Below are positions 7,940 to 16,203 of a stretch of DNA of 64,000 nucleotides, one piece after another. The stretch spans positions 8,990,001 through 9,054,000 of the forward strand of contig NZ_JACHMX010000001.1 of the NCBI RefSeq assembly GCF_014205155.1. Direction: 5' to 3'. The stretch's first letter is position 1; each line of letters opens with the position of its first letter. Below the pieces are notes generated by a model. The model worked only from the letters and a program-made list of their open reading frames with translations, was not told the origin of the DNA and made no database searches. This stretch comes from Amycolatopsis umgeniensis (GTDB lineage Bacteria > Actinomycetota > Actinomycetes > Mycobacteriales > Pseudonocardiaceae). The translations under genes and the position numbers were made by a program.

Positions 7940-9295
7940 TTGTCAGAGACAGTGGTGTTCATCGTCGTCGGGCTGCTCGCGTTGTTCGTGGTCGTCGTCG
8001 TGGTCAAGGCGATCATGGTGGTGCCACAGGCGCAGTCCGCTGTGATCGAACGGCTGGGCCGGTTCCGGACGGTGGCTTCTCCCGGCCTGACGTTTCTGGT
8101 GCCCTTCCTGGACAAGGTGCGGGCGCGGATCGACCTCCGCGAGCAGGTGGTCTCGTTCCCGCCCCAGCCGGTGATCACCGAGGACAACCTGACCGTGTCC
8201 ATCGACACGGTCGTGTACTTCCAGGTCACCGACTCGCGGGCGGCGGTCTACGAGATCTCGAACTACATCGTCGGTGTGGAGCAGCTGACCACCACGACGC
8301 TGCGAAACGTCGTCGGTGGCATGAGCCTCGAGCAGACGCTGACCTCGCGTGACTCGATCAACAGCCAGTTGCGTGGCGTGCTCGACGAGGCCACCGGCCG
8401 GTGGGGCATCCGCGTCGCGCGAGTCGAGCTGAAGGCGATCGACCCGCCGCCCTCCATCCAGGACTCGATGGAGAAGCAGATGCGCGCCGACCGTGAGAAG
8501 CGCGCGATGATCCTGACCGCCGAAGGTCAGCGGGAATCGGCGATCAAGACCGCGGAAGGTCAGAAGCAGAGCCAGATCCTCGCGGCCGAAGGTGCCAAGC
8601 AGGCGGCGATCCTGAGCGCGGAGGCCGAGCGGCAGTCGCGGATCCTGCGGGCACAGGGTGAACGTGCCGCGCGGTACCTGCAGGCGCAGGGTCAGGCGAA
8701 GGCCATCGAGAAGGTCTTCGCGGCGATCAAGGCCGGACGTCCCACGCCCGAGGTCCTGGCGTACCAGTACCTGCAGACCCTGCCGCAGCTGGCGCAGGGC
8801 GACGCGAACAAGGTCTGGATGATCCCGAGCGACTACGGCAAGGCCCTGGAGGGCTTCGCCCGCGCGCTCGGCGCCCCCGGCGACGATGGCGTGTTCCGCT
8901 ACGAGCCGCCGAAGGAAGACCACATCGAGAAGCCGGACCTCGAGGACGAAGAGGTCCAGGGCTGGTTCGACGTCTCCAGCGACCCGAAGGTCGCCGAGGC
9001 CGTCGCGGCCGCGGAAGCCGTGGCGCGCAAGGAGGTTCCTGCGCTCGGTGTCGCGACGCCGCGGCAGGAGCCGCCGGCCCCGCGTCAGGTTCCCAAGGCC
9101 GCTCCGGAGCCGGAGGCGGCCCCGGAGCCGCAGCAGGCTCCGCCGCCCTCGCAGCTGCCGCAGCCCCAGCCGCCCGCCGGTCCGCAGGGAGGCGCGTACC
9201 AGGGGCCTCCGGGACAGGCGCCGGGTGGTAGCGGGCCGTTCCCGCGTCAGGGTCCGTTCGGCGGACCGCAGGGTGGGCCGCCGCCGCAGCGCTGA
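7940..9295 (+). CDS. SPFH/band 7 (stomatin-like) protein
   Basis: A 451-residue stomatin/slipin-type protein. One N-terminal helix (VFIVVGLLALFVVVVVVKAI, about residues 5-24) anchors it; the band 7 domain spans about 25-190 with GRFRTVASPGLTFLVPFLD and VELKAIDPPPSIQDSMEKQM; an alanine/glutamine-rich coiled coil with repeated EGQ/EAER motifs runs about 190-260; and a proline- and glutamine-rich tail fills the last 90 residues. TTG at 7940 is chosen, preceded by GGGGAAGG; GTG codons at 7952 and 7955 are alternatives but lie far from that motif. It pairs with the NfeD gene. A strong hairpin follows. Confidence 0.88.
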   Translation: MSETVVFIVVGLLALFVVVVVVKAIMVVPQAQSAVIERLGRFRTVASPGLTFLVPFLDKVRARIDLREQVVSFPPQPVITEDNLTVSIDTVVYFQVTDSRAAVYEISNYIVGVEQLTTTTLRNVVGGMSLEQTLTSRDSINSQLRGVLDEATGRWGIRVARVELKAIDPPPSIQDSMEKQMRADREKRAMILTAEGQRESAIKTAEGQKQSQILAAEGAKQAAILSAEAERQSRILRAQGERAARYLQAQGQAKAIEKVFAAIKAGRPTPEVLAYQYLQTLPQLAQGDANKVWMIPSDYGKALEGFARALGAPGDDGVFRYEPPKEDHIEKPDLEDEEVQGWFDVSSDPKVAEAVAAAEAVARKEVPALGVATPRQEPPAPRQVPKAAPEPEAAPEPQQAPPPSQLPQPQPPAGPQGGAYQGPPGQAPGGSGPFPRQGPFGGPQGGPPPQR

Positions 9296-9306
9296 GTACA
9301 GATCCG

Positions 9307-9338
9307 AAAAGGGCCGTCCCGTCCGGGGCGGCCCTTTT
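9307..9338 (+). terminator. intrinsic terminator after the SPFH gene
   Basis: Perfect 10-bp stem AAAAGGGCCG (9307-9316) with CGGCCCTTTT (9329-9338), a 12-nt loop that can pair further, and a T-run in the 3' arm. It begins 12 nt after the SPFH stop codon. The AAAA/TTTT arms make it potentially bidirectional. Confidence 0.85.
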
Positions 9339-9358
9339 CGCGTACTTCACGTGATCGA

Positions 9359-9445
9359 GCGCCGCACTCGCGTGATTGGACCCGGAACTCGCGTGTGCGG
9401 CGTGTGATCACGCGAGTTCCGCCTCTGATCACACGAGTGCGGCGC
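9359..9445. repeat. nested inverted repeat of ACTCGCGTG units
   Basis: Two nested inverted repeats. The outer arms are 9359-9376 and 9428-9445 (17 of 18 pairs match). The inner arms GGAACTCGCGTG (9384-9395) and CACGCGAGTTCC (9409-9420) pair perfectly. A further CTGATCACGCGAG unit follows at 9447-9459. All share the core CTCGCGTGAT or its complement. It lies between the SPFH terminator and the 3' end of the convergent HTH gene. Could be a dispersed intergenic family or a protein-binding array; purpose unknown. Confidence 0.6.
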
Positions 9446-9475
9446 CTGATCACGCGAGACCGGCGTGAGTCGGCC

Positions 9476-10015
9476 TCAGGACCCGGGGGACTCGTGGCGT
9501 TCGGCGGCGTTCCACAGGATGGCGATGGGTGTCCCGCCGGATTTCTCCCGACCGGCGAACTCGTCGAGGAGCGCGTCGACCCTGCTGTTCAGTTCCGCCT
9601 GGTCGCCCGGATCCAGTCGCAGGACGGCCCGGCGGGTGTGCTGGGGGATGGACGGGTCGTTCTCGCTGATCTCCGCGCGGTGCGCGTCGAGGATGGCGAG
9701 GTCGACCTTGGCCGTGAGGTGGCGGTCGTTCTTCGGTTCGAGGTCGAGGCGCCACGTCTTTTTGGTCGCCCGGTAGGGATGTTCCCAGGCCCCTTTGGGT
9801 CCTCGGCGTGGCTCCTCGGCCACGAGGAATCCGGTCGACGTCAGCACTCGCAGCCTGCGCAGGAGCGTGGCGGGTGCGACGTCGAGGCGTTCGGCGAGTT
9901 GCTGGTTGGTCCAGGCCGTGTCCAGGCACAGCCGCAGGATGCGCCAGCTCAGCGGGTGGGAGAGCGCGCGCAACTCGTCGGGTGTCGCCGCTGGGTGCTC
10001 GGTCTGTCCGGCCAT
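9476..10015 (-). CDS. ArsR-like winged-helix transcriptional regulator
   Basis: A 179-residue protein. Residues about 10-75 form a winged helix of ArsR type (LRALSHPLSWRILRLCLDTA, then WTNQQLAERLDVAPATLLRRLRVL as recognition region). The rest (YRATKKTWRLDLEPKN..., ILWNAAERHESP) is a ligand-domain-like region without recognised residues. ATG at 10015 is preferred over an in-frame GTG at 10022-10024. It is divergent from the M20 peptidase/MFS pair across a 68-bp AT-rich gap with palindromic sites, so it probably controls that pair and itself. Confidence 0.8.
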   Translation of the reverse strand: MAGQTEHPAATPDELRALSHPLSWRILRLCLDTAWTNQQLAERLDVAPATLLRRLRVLTSTGFLVAEEPRRGPKGAWEHPYRATKKTWRLDLEPKNDRHLTAKVDLAILDAHRAEISENDPSIPQHTRRAVLRLDPGDQAELNSRVDALLDEFAGREKSGGTPIAILWNAAERHESPGS

Positions 10016-10044
10016 TGACAGCACTGTAATCGATTCGCATACTC

Positions 10045-10056
10045 GAAATCAATTTC
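10045..10056. promoter_or_regulatory. probable operator between HTH gene and peptidase gene
   Basis: GAAATCAATTTC is a palindrome (GAAAT-CA-ATTTC) in the 68-bp divergent gap, flanked by related sequences (TCGATGAAATCGAT at 10060-10073 and AATCGATTCG at 10028-10037). The clustering of GAAAT/ATTTC half sites fits binding by the adjacent winged-helix regulator. Confidence 0.5.
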
Positions 10057-10083
10057 ACTCGATGAAATCGATGAGGAGTCGAT

Positions 10084-11424
10084 GTGGACTCGGTCAGGGA
10101 ATACGTGCGGCAACACCGGGCGCGGCACGAGCAGGAGCTCGCCGACTGGATCGCGGTGCCCAGCGTGAGCGCCACGGGCGAGGGTATGGAACGGGCCACG
10201 CCCTACGCGCTGGAGCTGCTGGAACGCAGCGGGCTGGACGCCCGGATCGTCGACACCGGCGGCTGGCCGCTGGTCGTCGGGCACGCCGCGGGGCCGCCCG
10301 ATCGCCCGCACGTGGTGATCTACGGGCACTACGACGTCCAGCCCGCGGGCCCGCTGGAGGAATGGCACAGCCCGCCGTTCGAGGCGACCATCCGCGACGG
10401 CCGCATGTACGGGCGCGGAACCGGCGACAACAAGGGGCAGCATCTCGCGCAACTCCTCGCACTCCGGGCCCTGCGCGACATCGACGGGGGTCTGCCGTGC
10501 TCGGTGACCGTCCTGCTCGACGGCGAGGAAGAGATCGGCAGCCCGCATCTGACCGGCACGCTCACGACGATGCGGGAGGAACTGGCCGCAGACCTCGCGG
10601 TGTGGAGCGACGGCCCGGTGCACGACAGTTACGAGCCGACTGTCGCGCTCGGCGTGCGCGGTGCCGTGGCCTTCGAGATCACCGTGCGCGGCGCGAACAG
10701 CGCGCTGCATTCCGGGAACTGGGGCAACGTCGCGCCGAATCCGGCCTGGGAGCTGACCTGGCTGCTGTCGACCATGCGCGCCCCTGACGGCCGGGTGACC
10801 GTCGACGGCTACGACGCGGGCGTGACGCCCTTGACCGACGCCGAGCTCGACGCGTTGCGGGCACTGCCGATCGACCCGGCCGCGATGCTCGCGGGAGCCG
10901 GACTGGACCGGATGGATGCGGGCCACGGCCAGGACGTCAACGAGCGACTCGCGACGCCCACGTTCAGCATCAACTCGCTGACCTGCAGAGACAACGACGA
11001 GCACCGGACGGTCATCCCGTCCGTCGCGGTGGCGCGCTGCGATCTGAGGCTGGCTTGCGGGCAACGATCGGAAACGGTCATCGCCGCGCTCCGCGCTCAC
11101 ATCGAGAAACACTTGCCGCATGCCGAACTGCGCTTCGGGGCGATCATGGAGGCGTCCCGCACCCTGCCGGACGCGCCGTACGCCGACCTCGTGCTGCGCG
11201 GGGTGACCGAGGCGCACGGGAAGCAGGCGCTGGCCGTCCCCGCACTGGGCGGCAGCCTGCCGATCGCGGCGCTCACCGACGGTCTGGCGCTGCCCTGCTA
11301 CGGCATCGCGCTGGCGAACGTCGACGAACGCAACCACGCGCCGAACGAGAACTTCGAACTGCACCGGTTCCACCAAGGCATCGTGACCGCGGCCGGCGTC
11401 CTGTCCAGCATCGGACGACGATGA
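10084..11424 (+). CDS. M20 family metallopeptidase (dipeptidase-like)
   Basis: A 446-residue di-zinc peptidase of family M20. Metal ligands appear in order: His in VVIYGHYDVQP (about residue 83), bridging Asp in GRGTGDNKGQ (about 118), the Glu pair in LLDGEEEIGS (about 150), Asp in VWSDGP, and the final His in ERNHAPNENFE (about 420). The dimerisation lid domain lies between about 190 and 310. GTG at 10084 is preceded by AGGAG at 10074-10078. It overlaps the following transporter gene by ATGA. Together they may import and hydrolyse a peptide or N-acyl amino acid; the substrate is not evident. Confidence 0.9.
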   Translation: MDSVREYVRQHRARHEQELADWIAVPSVSATGEGMERATPYALELLERSGLDARIVDTGGWPLVVGHAAGPPDRPHVVIYGHYDVQPAGPLEEWHSPPFEATIRDGRMYGRGTGDNKGQHLAQLLALRALRDIDGGLPCSVTVLLDGEEEIGSPHLTGTLTTMREELAADLAVWSDGPVHDSYEPTVALGVRGAVAFEITVRGANSALHSGNWGNVAPNPAWELTWLLSTMRAPDGRVTVDGYDAGVTPLTDAELDALRALPIDPAAMLAGAGLDRMDAGHGQDVNERLATPTFSINSLTCRDNDEHRTVIPSVAVARCDLRLACGQRSETVIAALRAHIEKHLPHAELRFGAIMEASRTLPDAPYADLVLRGVTEAHGKQALAVPALGGSLPIAALTDGLALPCYGIALANVDERNHAPNENFELHRFHQGIVTAAGVLSSIGRR

Positions 11425-12677
11425 ACGCGACTGTCCGGATCGTCGCGGCCGCCTCGACGGGGAACATGCTGGAATGGCTGAGCTTCACCGCTTACGCCTT
11501 GGTCGCCGACGTCATCGCGCGGCAGTTCTTCCCGTCGGCGAATCCGGTGACGTCGTTGATGCTGGCGCTGGGGACCGCCGTGGCCGCGTACCTGGCCCGT
11601 CCGGTCGGCGCGGTGGTGCTGGGTGTCTACGCCGACCGGGCCGGAAGGCTGGCGGCGTTGACCGTGGCCATCCGGCTGATGACCCTCGGCTCGCTCCTGA
11701 TCGTGCTCCTGCCCGGCTATCAGGAGATCGGCGTGTTCGCCCCGATCGGGATGCTGCTCGCGCTGCTGATCCAAGGATTCTCCGCGGGCGGCGAGTTCGG
11801 CTCCGCGACCGCGCTGCTCGTCGAGAGTCACGCCGGGCGGCGCGGCTTCATGGGGAGCTGGCAAACCGCCAGCCAGGCGTTCGCGGTCCTGCTCGCCACA
11901 GGACTCCTCGCGACCACGAGCGCCTTCCTCAGTCCCGCGCAGTTCGACGCGTGGGGCTGGCGGATACCGTTCGCGGTCGCCCTGCTCCTGGGCCCGGCCG
12001 GTTACTACATCCGCACCCGGCTGCGAGACTCGCCCGAGTTCACCACCGCGCGCGCCGCGTCCGACCCCGGACCGGCCCGCCCGCTGGTCGAGCTCCTGCG
12101 CAACGACAAGGCACGGGTGCTGCTGGTCATGGGCATGATCGCGATCTCGACGGGATTCTCCTACCTGATCACCTACATGCCGACGTTCGCCATCCGGCAG
12201 CTCGGCATGTCGCCGTCGACGAGTTTCACCGCGACGTTCGTGACCGGTGTCATCCTCACCGTGTTCACCCCCGTGGCCGGGCACCTCTCCGACAAGATCG
12301 GGAGAACCCGGATGCTCACCGCGGCCGCCGTCGTCATCGCCCTCATCGCCATCCCGCTGTTCCTGCTCATCCGCGCCGTCCCGGAAATGGTCACCTTGGT
12401 GGTGGCACTGGCGGTGATGGGCCTGGTCAAAGCCTGGTACGCGGGCCCCCTGCCCGCGGCCATGGCCGAGATGTTCCCGGTCGGCAACCGGGGAACCGGG
12501 CTGTCGATCAGCTACAACGTCGGGGTGATCCTCTTCGGCGGAGTCACGCCGCTTGCCATCACCCTGCTGATCTCGGCCACCGGCTCCACGCTGGCGCCCA
12601 GCTACTGGATCACCGCGCTCGCCCTGCTCAGCGGGACCTGCGTGCTGCTCGCGCGCCGATACCGGTTCAGTTCGTGA
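11421..12677 (+). CDS. MFS transporter, metabolite:H+ symporter type
   Basis: A 418-residue, 12-helix major facilitator. The ASTGNMLEWLSFTAYALVAD start, the GVYADRAGRLAAL loop 2-3 motif and GFSAGGEFGSATALLVES helix 4 are typical of the MHS subfamily (ProP, KgtP, ShiA), which import osmolytes, dicarboxylates or shikimate with protons. The second-half signature GHLSDKIGRTRML is also present. ATG at 11421 overlaps the peptidase stop (ATGA). The 3' end overlaps the convergent MerR gene by 11 bp. Confidence 0.88.
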   Translation: MNATVRIVAAASTGNMLEWLSFTAYALVADVIARQFFPSANPVTSLMLALGTAVAAYLARPVGAVVLGVYADRAGRLAALTVAIRLMTLGSLLIVLLPGYQEIGVFAPIGMLLALLIQGFSAGGEFGSATALLVESHAGRRGFMGSWQTASQAFAVLLATGLLATTSAFLSPAQFDAWGWRIPFAVALLLGPAGYYIRTRLRDSPEFTTARAASDPGPARPLVELLRNDKARVLLVMGMIAISTGFSYLITYMPTFAIRQLGMSPSTSFTATFVTGVILTVFTPVAGHLSDKIGRTRMLTAAAVVIALIAIPLFLLIRAVPEMVTLVVALAVMGLVKAWYAGPLPAAMAEMFPVGNRGTGLSISYNVGVILFGGVTPLAITLLISATGSTLAPSYWITALALLSGTCVLLARRYRFSS

Positions 12678-13029
12678 GGAAGCCGAGCGTGCGGTACTCG
12701 TCGACCACGGTGGTGAGTTCGGCGATGCGGGCCCGGCCGGCGTCGATGAGTCGTTGCCCGGCTTGGGACCACTTCTCGAGGTCGGAGGACATCGGCGGGA
12801 TCTCGGCCAGGATCTTCGCGCTTTCGGCGAGGCTGAGCCCGACCCGCTGGGCGGCGACCGCGAGCCGGATCCGGCAGATGGCGTCGACCGTGAACCGGCG
12901 TGCGTTGCCCGCGGTGCGCTCGGCGGTGATCACGCGGTAGCGCTCGTAGTACCGGACGGCGTTGGCCGAGACCCCGGCCCGGCTCGCGACCTCACCGATC
13001 GTGAGCCGGGCCGGGGTCTGCGTCGTCAT
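12667..13029 (-). CDS. MerR family transcriptional regulator
   Basis: A 120-residue MerR protein: LTIGEVASRAGVSANAVRYYERY is the recognition helix-turn-helix, ITAERTAGNARRF the wing, then a helix DAICRIRLAVAAQRVGLSL and the antiparallel dimerisation helix. Only one cysteine, in the DNA-binding half, so SoxR-type Fe-S or metal sensing is unlikely. It is the last gene of a FMN reductase-MFS-MerR operon; its ATG (13029) overlaps the MFS stop by ATGA. A MerR-style promoter with a 19-bp spacer is present at 15121-15151 near the operon start. Confidence 0.88.
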   Translation of the reverse strand: MTTQTPARLTIGEVASRAGVSANAVRYYERYRVITAERTAGNARRFTVDAICRIRLAVAAQRVGLSLAESAKILAEIPPMSSDLEKWSQAGQRLIDAGRARIAELTTVVDEYRTLGFLTN

Positions 13030-14474
13030 GCCGTGCTCCCCACTGTGGCGGGTTCCGTCACCGGGGCGGACGGGGTCCTCAGCCTGACCACCAGGGCGAT
13101 CACCATGATCGCGAGGACACCGACGAGGGTCACCCGGTACGCGGAGACGATCTCCGCGGTGAGCGCCGCGCCGGCCGCGGGTTCGCTCAGCGCCGCCAGA
13201 CCCCGTCCTCCGGTGGCCGTCGCGATCAACCCGGTGAACGTCGCGCTCACCGCCGCGGTGCCGACCGCGGTCGCGATGGTGCTGGCCAAGGGAAGGATCG
13301 CGGAACCGGACGCGAGGTCCGGGCCGAGCAGGTTCCGGCCGGCGCTCACGATGGTGGGCATCATGATCGCTCCGGTGCCCGCTCCCTGGATCACCCCCAA
13401 GACCGCCAGCACCGTGTACGGCGTATCGGGCGTGAGGACGAGCGCGGTCAGTCCGGTCGAGGCGATCGCCAGGCCCAGCCCGGTCCCGACGACGATCCGC
13501 GGGCCGAAGCGTTCCAGGACACGGGCGGCGAACTGGATGCTGAGGCCCATCCCGATCGTGCCCGGCACCATCATCAGCGCGCTGACCATGGTCGAGTCCC
13601 CGCGCATGATCTGGATGTAGGCGGGCATCAGCAACATCGAGCCGAAGTACGGCGCGGCGTACAGGACGAGGACAGCGGCGTTGCGCCCGAACGTCCGGTC
13701 ACGCAGGAGACGGACGTTCAGCAGCGGCGCGCGATGACCCCACGACCGGCGTACGAACACGGCCACGAGACCCAGTCCGATCAGGATGATCGCCGCGCGA
13801 ACCCCTACGGCGGTGTTCTCTTCGCTGAAGCCGTAGGCCACCGCGACGACGCCGGGGACGAGCATCAGACCACCCACGAGGTCGATCGGGGTGCGTTCGG
13901 CCGACGGCGTCTCGGCGGGCACCCACCGCAGCACGCCCACGACGGCGAGCAAAGCGGGCGGAACGGTGATGAAGAACAGCGCCCGCCACGAGAGGCTGTC
14001 CAGCAGGACACCGCCGAGCAACGGACCGAGGATCGGCCCGATCAGCAGGGGCAGCCCGGTGATCGTGGTCATCCGGCCCCGGCGTTCCGGCGACACCGCG
14101 CCGAAGCCGATGGTCATTCCCAAGGGGTTGATCAGACCGCCGGCGAGGCCCTGTACCGCTCGTGCGGCGATCAGCCATCCCAGGTCGCCCGCTACTCCGG
14201 CGGCCGCGGACGACGCCGCGAACACGAGCAGCGCGGCCAGGTACACCCGGCGGGCTCCCCAGCGTTGGGCGAAGGTCGCCGCGAGCGGCATCGCCGCGAC
14301 CATGCCGAGTGCGTAAGCGGTCACGATCCACTGGATCGTGGTGAGTGACGCGGAAAAGGTCGTCATGAACTGCGGCAGCGCGACCGCGACGATCGTGGTG
14401 TCGAGAACGGCCATCAGCCCGCCGAGTGCGATCACCGCCGCGATACGGAGTTCTTGCCGGGTCAGCCGGTTCAT
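13026..14474 (-). CDS. MFS transporter, DHA2 drug:H+ antiporter type
   Basis: A 482-residue transporter with about 14 helices. The first helix AVLDTTIVAVALPQF carries motif D1 (LDxTxxNVALP-like), QWIVTAYALGMVAAMPLA is helix 2, and WRALFFITVPPALLA ends the sixth helix, as in EmrB/QacA-type exporters. Substrate unknown. ATG at 14474 overlaps the FMN reductase stop (ATGA) and its own stop overlaps the MerR start. The operon layout suggests a regulator-controlled efflux/redox response. Confidence 0.9.
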   Translation of the reverse strand: MNRLTRQELRIAAVIALGGLMAVLDTTIVAVALPQFMTTFSASLTTIQWIVTAYALGMVAAMPLAATFAQRWGARRVYLAALLVFAASSAAAGVAGDLGWLIAARAVQGLAGGLINPLGMTIGFGAVSPERRGRMTTITGLPLLIGPILGPLLGGVLLDSLSWRALFFITVPPALLAVVGVLRWVPAETPSAERTPIDLVGGLMLVPGVVAVAYGFSEENTAVGVRAAIILIGLGLVAVFVRRSWGHRAPLLNVRLLRDRTFGRNAAVLVLYAAPYFGSMLLMPAYIQIMRGDSTMVSALMMVPGTIGMGLSIQFAARVLERFGPRIVVGTGLGLAIASTGLTALVLTPDTPYTVLAVLGVIQGAGTGAIMMPTIVSAGRNLLGPDLASGSAILPLASTIATAVGTAAVSATFTGLIATATGGRGLAALSEPAAGAALTAEIVSAYRVTLVGVLAIMVIALVVRLRTPSAPVTEPATVGSTA

Positions 14475-15055
14475 GCCGCACTCTCCTGAACCGCGGCCCG
14501 TCCGGCGCGCAGAGTGTGGGCCCACCAGCCGAGCTCGGTCATCGTCGCGGTCAGCGCGGCGCGCTCGCCTTCGGTGGCCTCGTACCCGTTCGGGCCCAGA
14601 CGGGTCCACGGCGCGTTCAGCAGTACCGCGTCACGGGTGGTGGTGGCCCTCAGCTCCGGGAAGATCAGCCGCAGCTGCTCGATCGCGCGGATACCGCCCG
14701 AACCGGCGCCGTAGCCGACGAACCCGACGGGTTTGTACGCCCATTCGACGAAATGCCAGTCGATCGCGTTCTTCAGGGCGGCGGGGAAACTGTGGTTGTA
14801 CTCCGGGGTGAGGACCAGATAGGCGTCGGCCGCGTGAAGCCTGCCGCTGATGACCGTTTCGGTGCCGCCAGGGCGAGTTCCCTGGAGCGGGAGATCGATG
14901 TCGGCGAGGTCGATCGGATCGACCTCCAGGCCGTCGATGGCGGCCAGTTCGGTCAGCAGCCAGTCCGTGATGGCGTCGGCGAACCGTTCGTGCCGGACGC
15001 TGCCGATGATCACAGCGAGGCGAAGCGGGGACTGTGCGGTGGTTTCCGTGTTCAT
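14471..15055 (-). CDS. NADPH-dependent FMN reductase
   Basis: A 194-residue flavodoxin-fold enzyme. GSVRHERFADAITDWL (about residues 18-33) is the phosphate-binding loop and LTPEYNHSFPAALKNAIDW (about 82-100) the strongly conserved FMN/substrate loop of the NADPH-dependent FMN reductase (ChrR/azoreductase-like) family. It probably reduces quinones or other electrophiles using FMN. First gene of the operon with the DHA2 transporter and MerR regulator. ATG at 15055; the 102 bp upstream separate it from a divergent PPOX gene. Confidence 0.9.
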   Translation of the reverse strand: MNTETTAQSPLRLAVIIGSVRHERFADAITDWLLTELAAIDGLEVDPIDLADIDLPLQGTRPGGTETVISGRLHAADAYLVLTPEYNHSFPAALKNAIDWHFVEWAYKPVGFVGYGAGSGGIRAIEQLRLIFPELRATTTRDAVLLNAPWTRLGPNGYEATEGERAALTATMTELGWWAHTLRAGRAAVQESAA

Positions 15056-15120
15056 GCCGATGACGCTAAAAGCTCGCCCATAGGTGAACTCAAGCCGTTT
15101 GCGGCCCTGCTCACGATCTC

Positions 15121-15151
15121 TGGACCTCTATCAAGGTCGAGGTTGTACGGT
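15121..15151 (+). promoter_or_regulatory. MerR-style promoter with 19-bp spacer
   Basis: A TGGACC -35-like box (15121-15126) and a TACGGT -10-like box (15146-15151) are separated by 19 bp, the over-long spacer typical of MerR-activated promoters. The inverted repeat ACCTC-N10-GAGGT (15124-15143) fills the spacer. The -10 lies 6 nt before the ATG of the PPOX gene, which would make it leaderless. The MerR protein of the divergent operon is the obvious candidate ligand. Confidence 0.5.
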
Positions 15152-15157
15152 GCCGCC

Positions 15158-15637
15158 ATGGAGCGACCGGGATTCGATGTGCAAGGGTTCTTGGGCGAAC
15201 GCGAACGCCCGGCCAGTGTTGCGACGACGACCCGCCGCGGCACGCCCGCTTTGGCGATGATGTGGTTCGTGGCCGAGGAAAACCGGCTCTGGTTCCACAC
15301 ACCTGAAGGTCGGCCGGCGCCGTTCCTCGACGCGGCCCGGCTCTGTCGTGATGTCGCGGTCATGGTCGCGACCTTCGCCCCGCCGGACGACGTCCGTCAG
15401 GTGCGCCTGACCGGACCTGCCCGACTCGAGTCGAAGGAACTCCCGCGAATCCGCCGCATCTACGAGCGCTACATCCCGGAGTGGACGGACTCCTGGGCGG
15501 CGCACGCGGCTTCGCCGGACGCGGTGCTGTGGTCGATGGCGCCGGAACGCGGGATGGCCGTGGCGTTTCCGGATCTGGAGAACACGCCGGTGTTCCGCTG
15601 GGACGACATTGCCGAGTACACCCGGATCGGATCCTGA
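15158..15637 (+). CDS. pyridoxamine 5'-phosphate oxidase-fold protein
   Basis: A 159-residue split-barrel protein. RPASVATTTRRGTPALAMMWFVAEENRLWFHT is the PPOX first half (read in pieces: SVATTTRRGTPALAMMWF, then ENRLWFHTPE), with VRLTGPARLESKELPRI and the tail FPDLENTPVFRWDDIAEY. It probably binds FMN or F420, but contacts cannot be assigned. ATG at 15158 sits 6 nt after a -10-like hexamer. Divergent from the FMN reductase operon, so a shared redox response under MerR control is plausible. Confidence 0.75.
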   Translation: MERPGFDVQGFLGERERPASVATTTRRGTPALAMMWFVAEENRLWFHTPEGRPAPFLDAARLCRDVAVMVATFAPPDDVRQVRLTGPARLESKELPRIRRIYERYIPEWTDSWAAHAASPDAVLWSMAPERGMAVAFPDLENTPVFRWDDIAEYTRIGS

Positions 15638-15641
15638 GTGA

Positions 15642-16139
15642 TCAGCCCCCGAAGGCCGCCGTTGTGGCATGGACGCGGAGTTCCTCGAGCTCGTCGATCT
15701 GACGCCGCGCCCGGTCGAGAAGATCGTCCAGCCGTCCGGTGTCGAGACGGGGATCGATGTCCGCGCGCACCCGCAGGGTCCGCCAGCCCGCCGCCTTGCC
15801 CTCGACGCCGAGGCGCATCAGCTCGAGTTCTTCCACCACGCTCAACGGGGATCGTGAGACGAGCCGCCCGTTCGGCTTGAGCCGTCCCACCTTCTCGCCT
15901 GCCCAGGCCGCCGCGGTCTTGTAGCGGCGCACCGGTACCTCCAAGGCGGACATGCAGGTCAGCAGGGCGGCCCGGTCGTCGGCGATCTCTTCGGCGAGCC
16001 TGCTCAGCACCGCTTCTCCCGGCTGTCCGCGTTCGGCTGTGGCGAGCCGTTTGGCGAGTTCGGCGCCGGCGGTCGCGCCCGCCAGATGGTCGTTGAGATA
16101 GATGCCGAGCAGAGCGGGATCGGGGTGAGTGTCGGCCAT
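15642..16139 (-). CDS. conserved hypothetical protein
   Basis: A 165-residue soluble, mostly helical protein not assigned to a family. It begins MADTHPDPALLGIYLNDHLA, has an arginine/glutamate-rich helix RLAEEIADDRAALLTCMSAL, and RRYKTAAAWAGEKVGRLKPN followed by RSPLSVVEELELMRLGVEGK. The pattern resembles short actinobacterial proteins with a ferritin-like four-helix layout, but no metal ligands are obvious. ATG at 16139 is chosen because longer readings run into the promoter of the divergent VOC operon. Convergent with the PPOX gene (4 bp apart). Confidence 0.6.
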   Translation of the reverse strand: MADTHPDPALLGIYLNDHLAGATAGAELAKRLATAERGQPGEAVLSRLAEEIADDRAALLTCMSALEVPVRRYKTAAAWAGEKVGRLKPNGRLVSRSPLSVVEELELMRLGVEGKAAGWRTLRVRADIDPRLDTGRLDDLLDRARRQIDELEELRVHATTAAFGG

Positions 16140-16166
16140 ATCCAGGGCATACCCGGCACCCGTCGA

Positions 16167-16196
16167 TTGACACGTAGGTAATCTCCTACGTATGGT
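16167..16196 (+). promoter_or_regulatory. promoter with palindromic operator in its spacer
   Basis: A perfect TTGACA -35 (16167-16172) and TATGGT -10 (16191-16196) are 18 bp apart. The spacer is almost exactly filled by the perfect palindrome ACGTAGG-N6-CCTACGT (16172-16191). The predicted start point coincides with the ATG at 16204, giving a leaderless transcript. The second gene of the operon encodes an ArsR regulator, the likely ligand, giving autorepression by blocking polymerase. Confidence 0.7.
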
Positions 16197-16203
16197 CGCC
16201 GGT

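Noticed and set aside
7940..9295. GTG 7952/7955 as start of the SPFH gene
   Set aside because: They lie about 15 nt or more from the only purine-rich binding site; TTG 7940 is nearer, though the choice is not certain.
16172..16191. TAATCT at 16179-16184 as -10 with ATG at 16192
   Set aside because: The only good -35 (TTGACA) would then be 6 bp away; the TTGACA-18-TATGGT reading is far better and fits ATG 16204.
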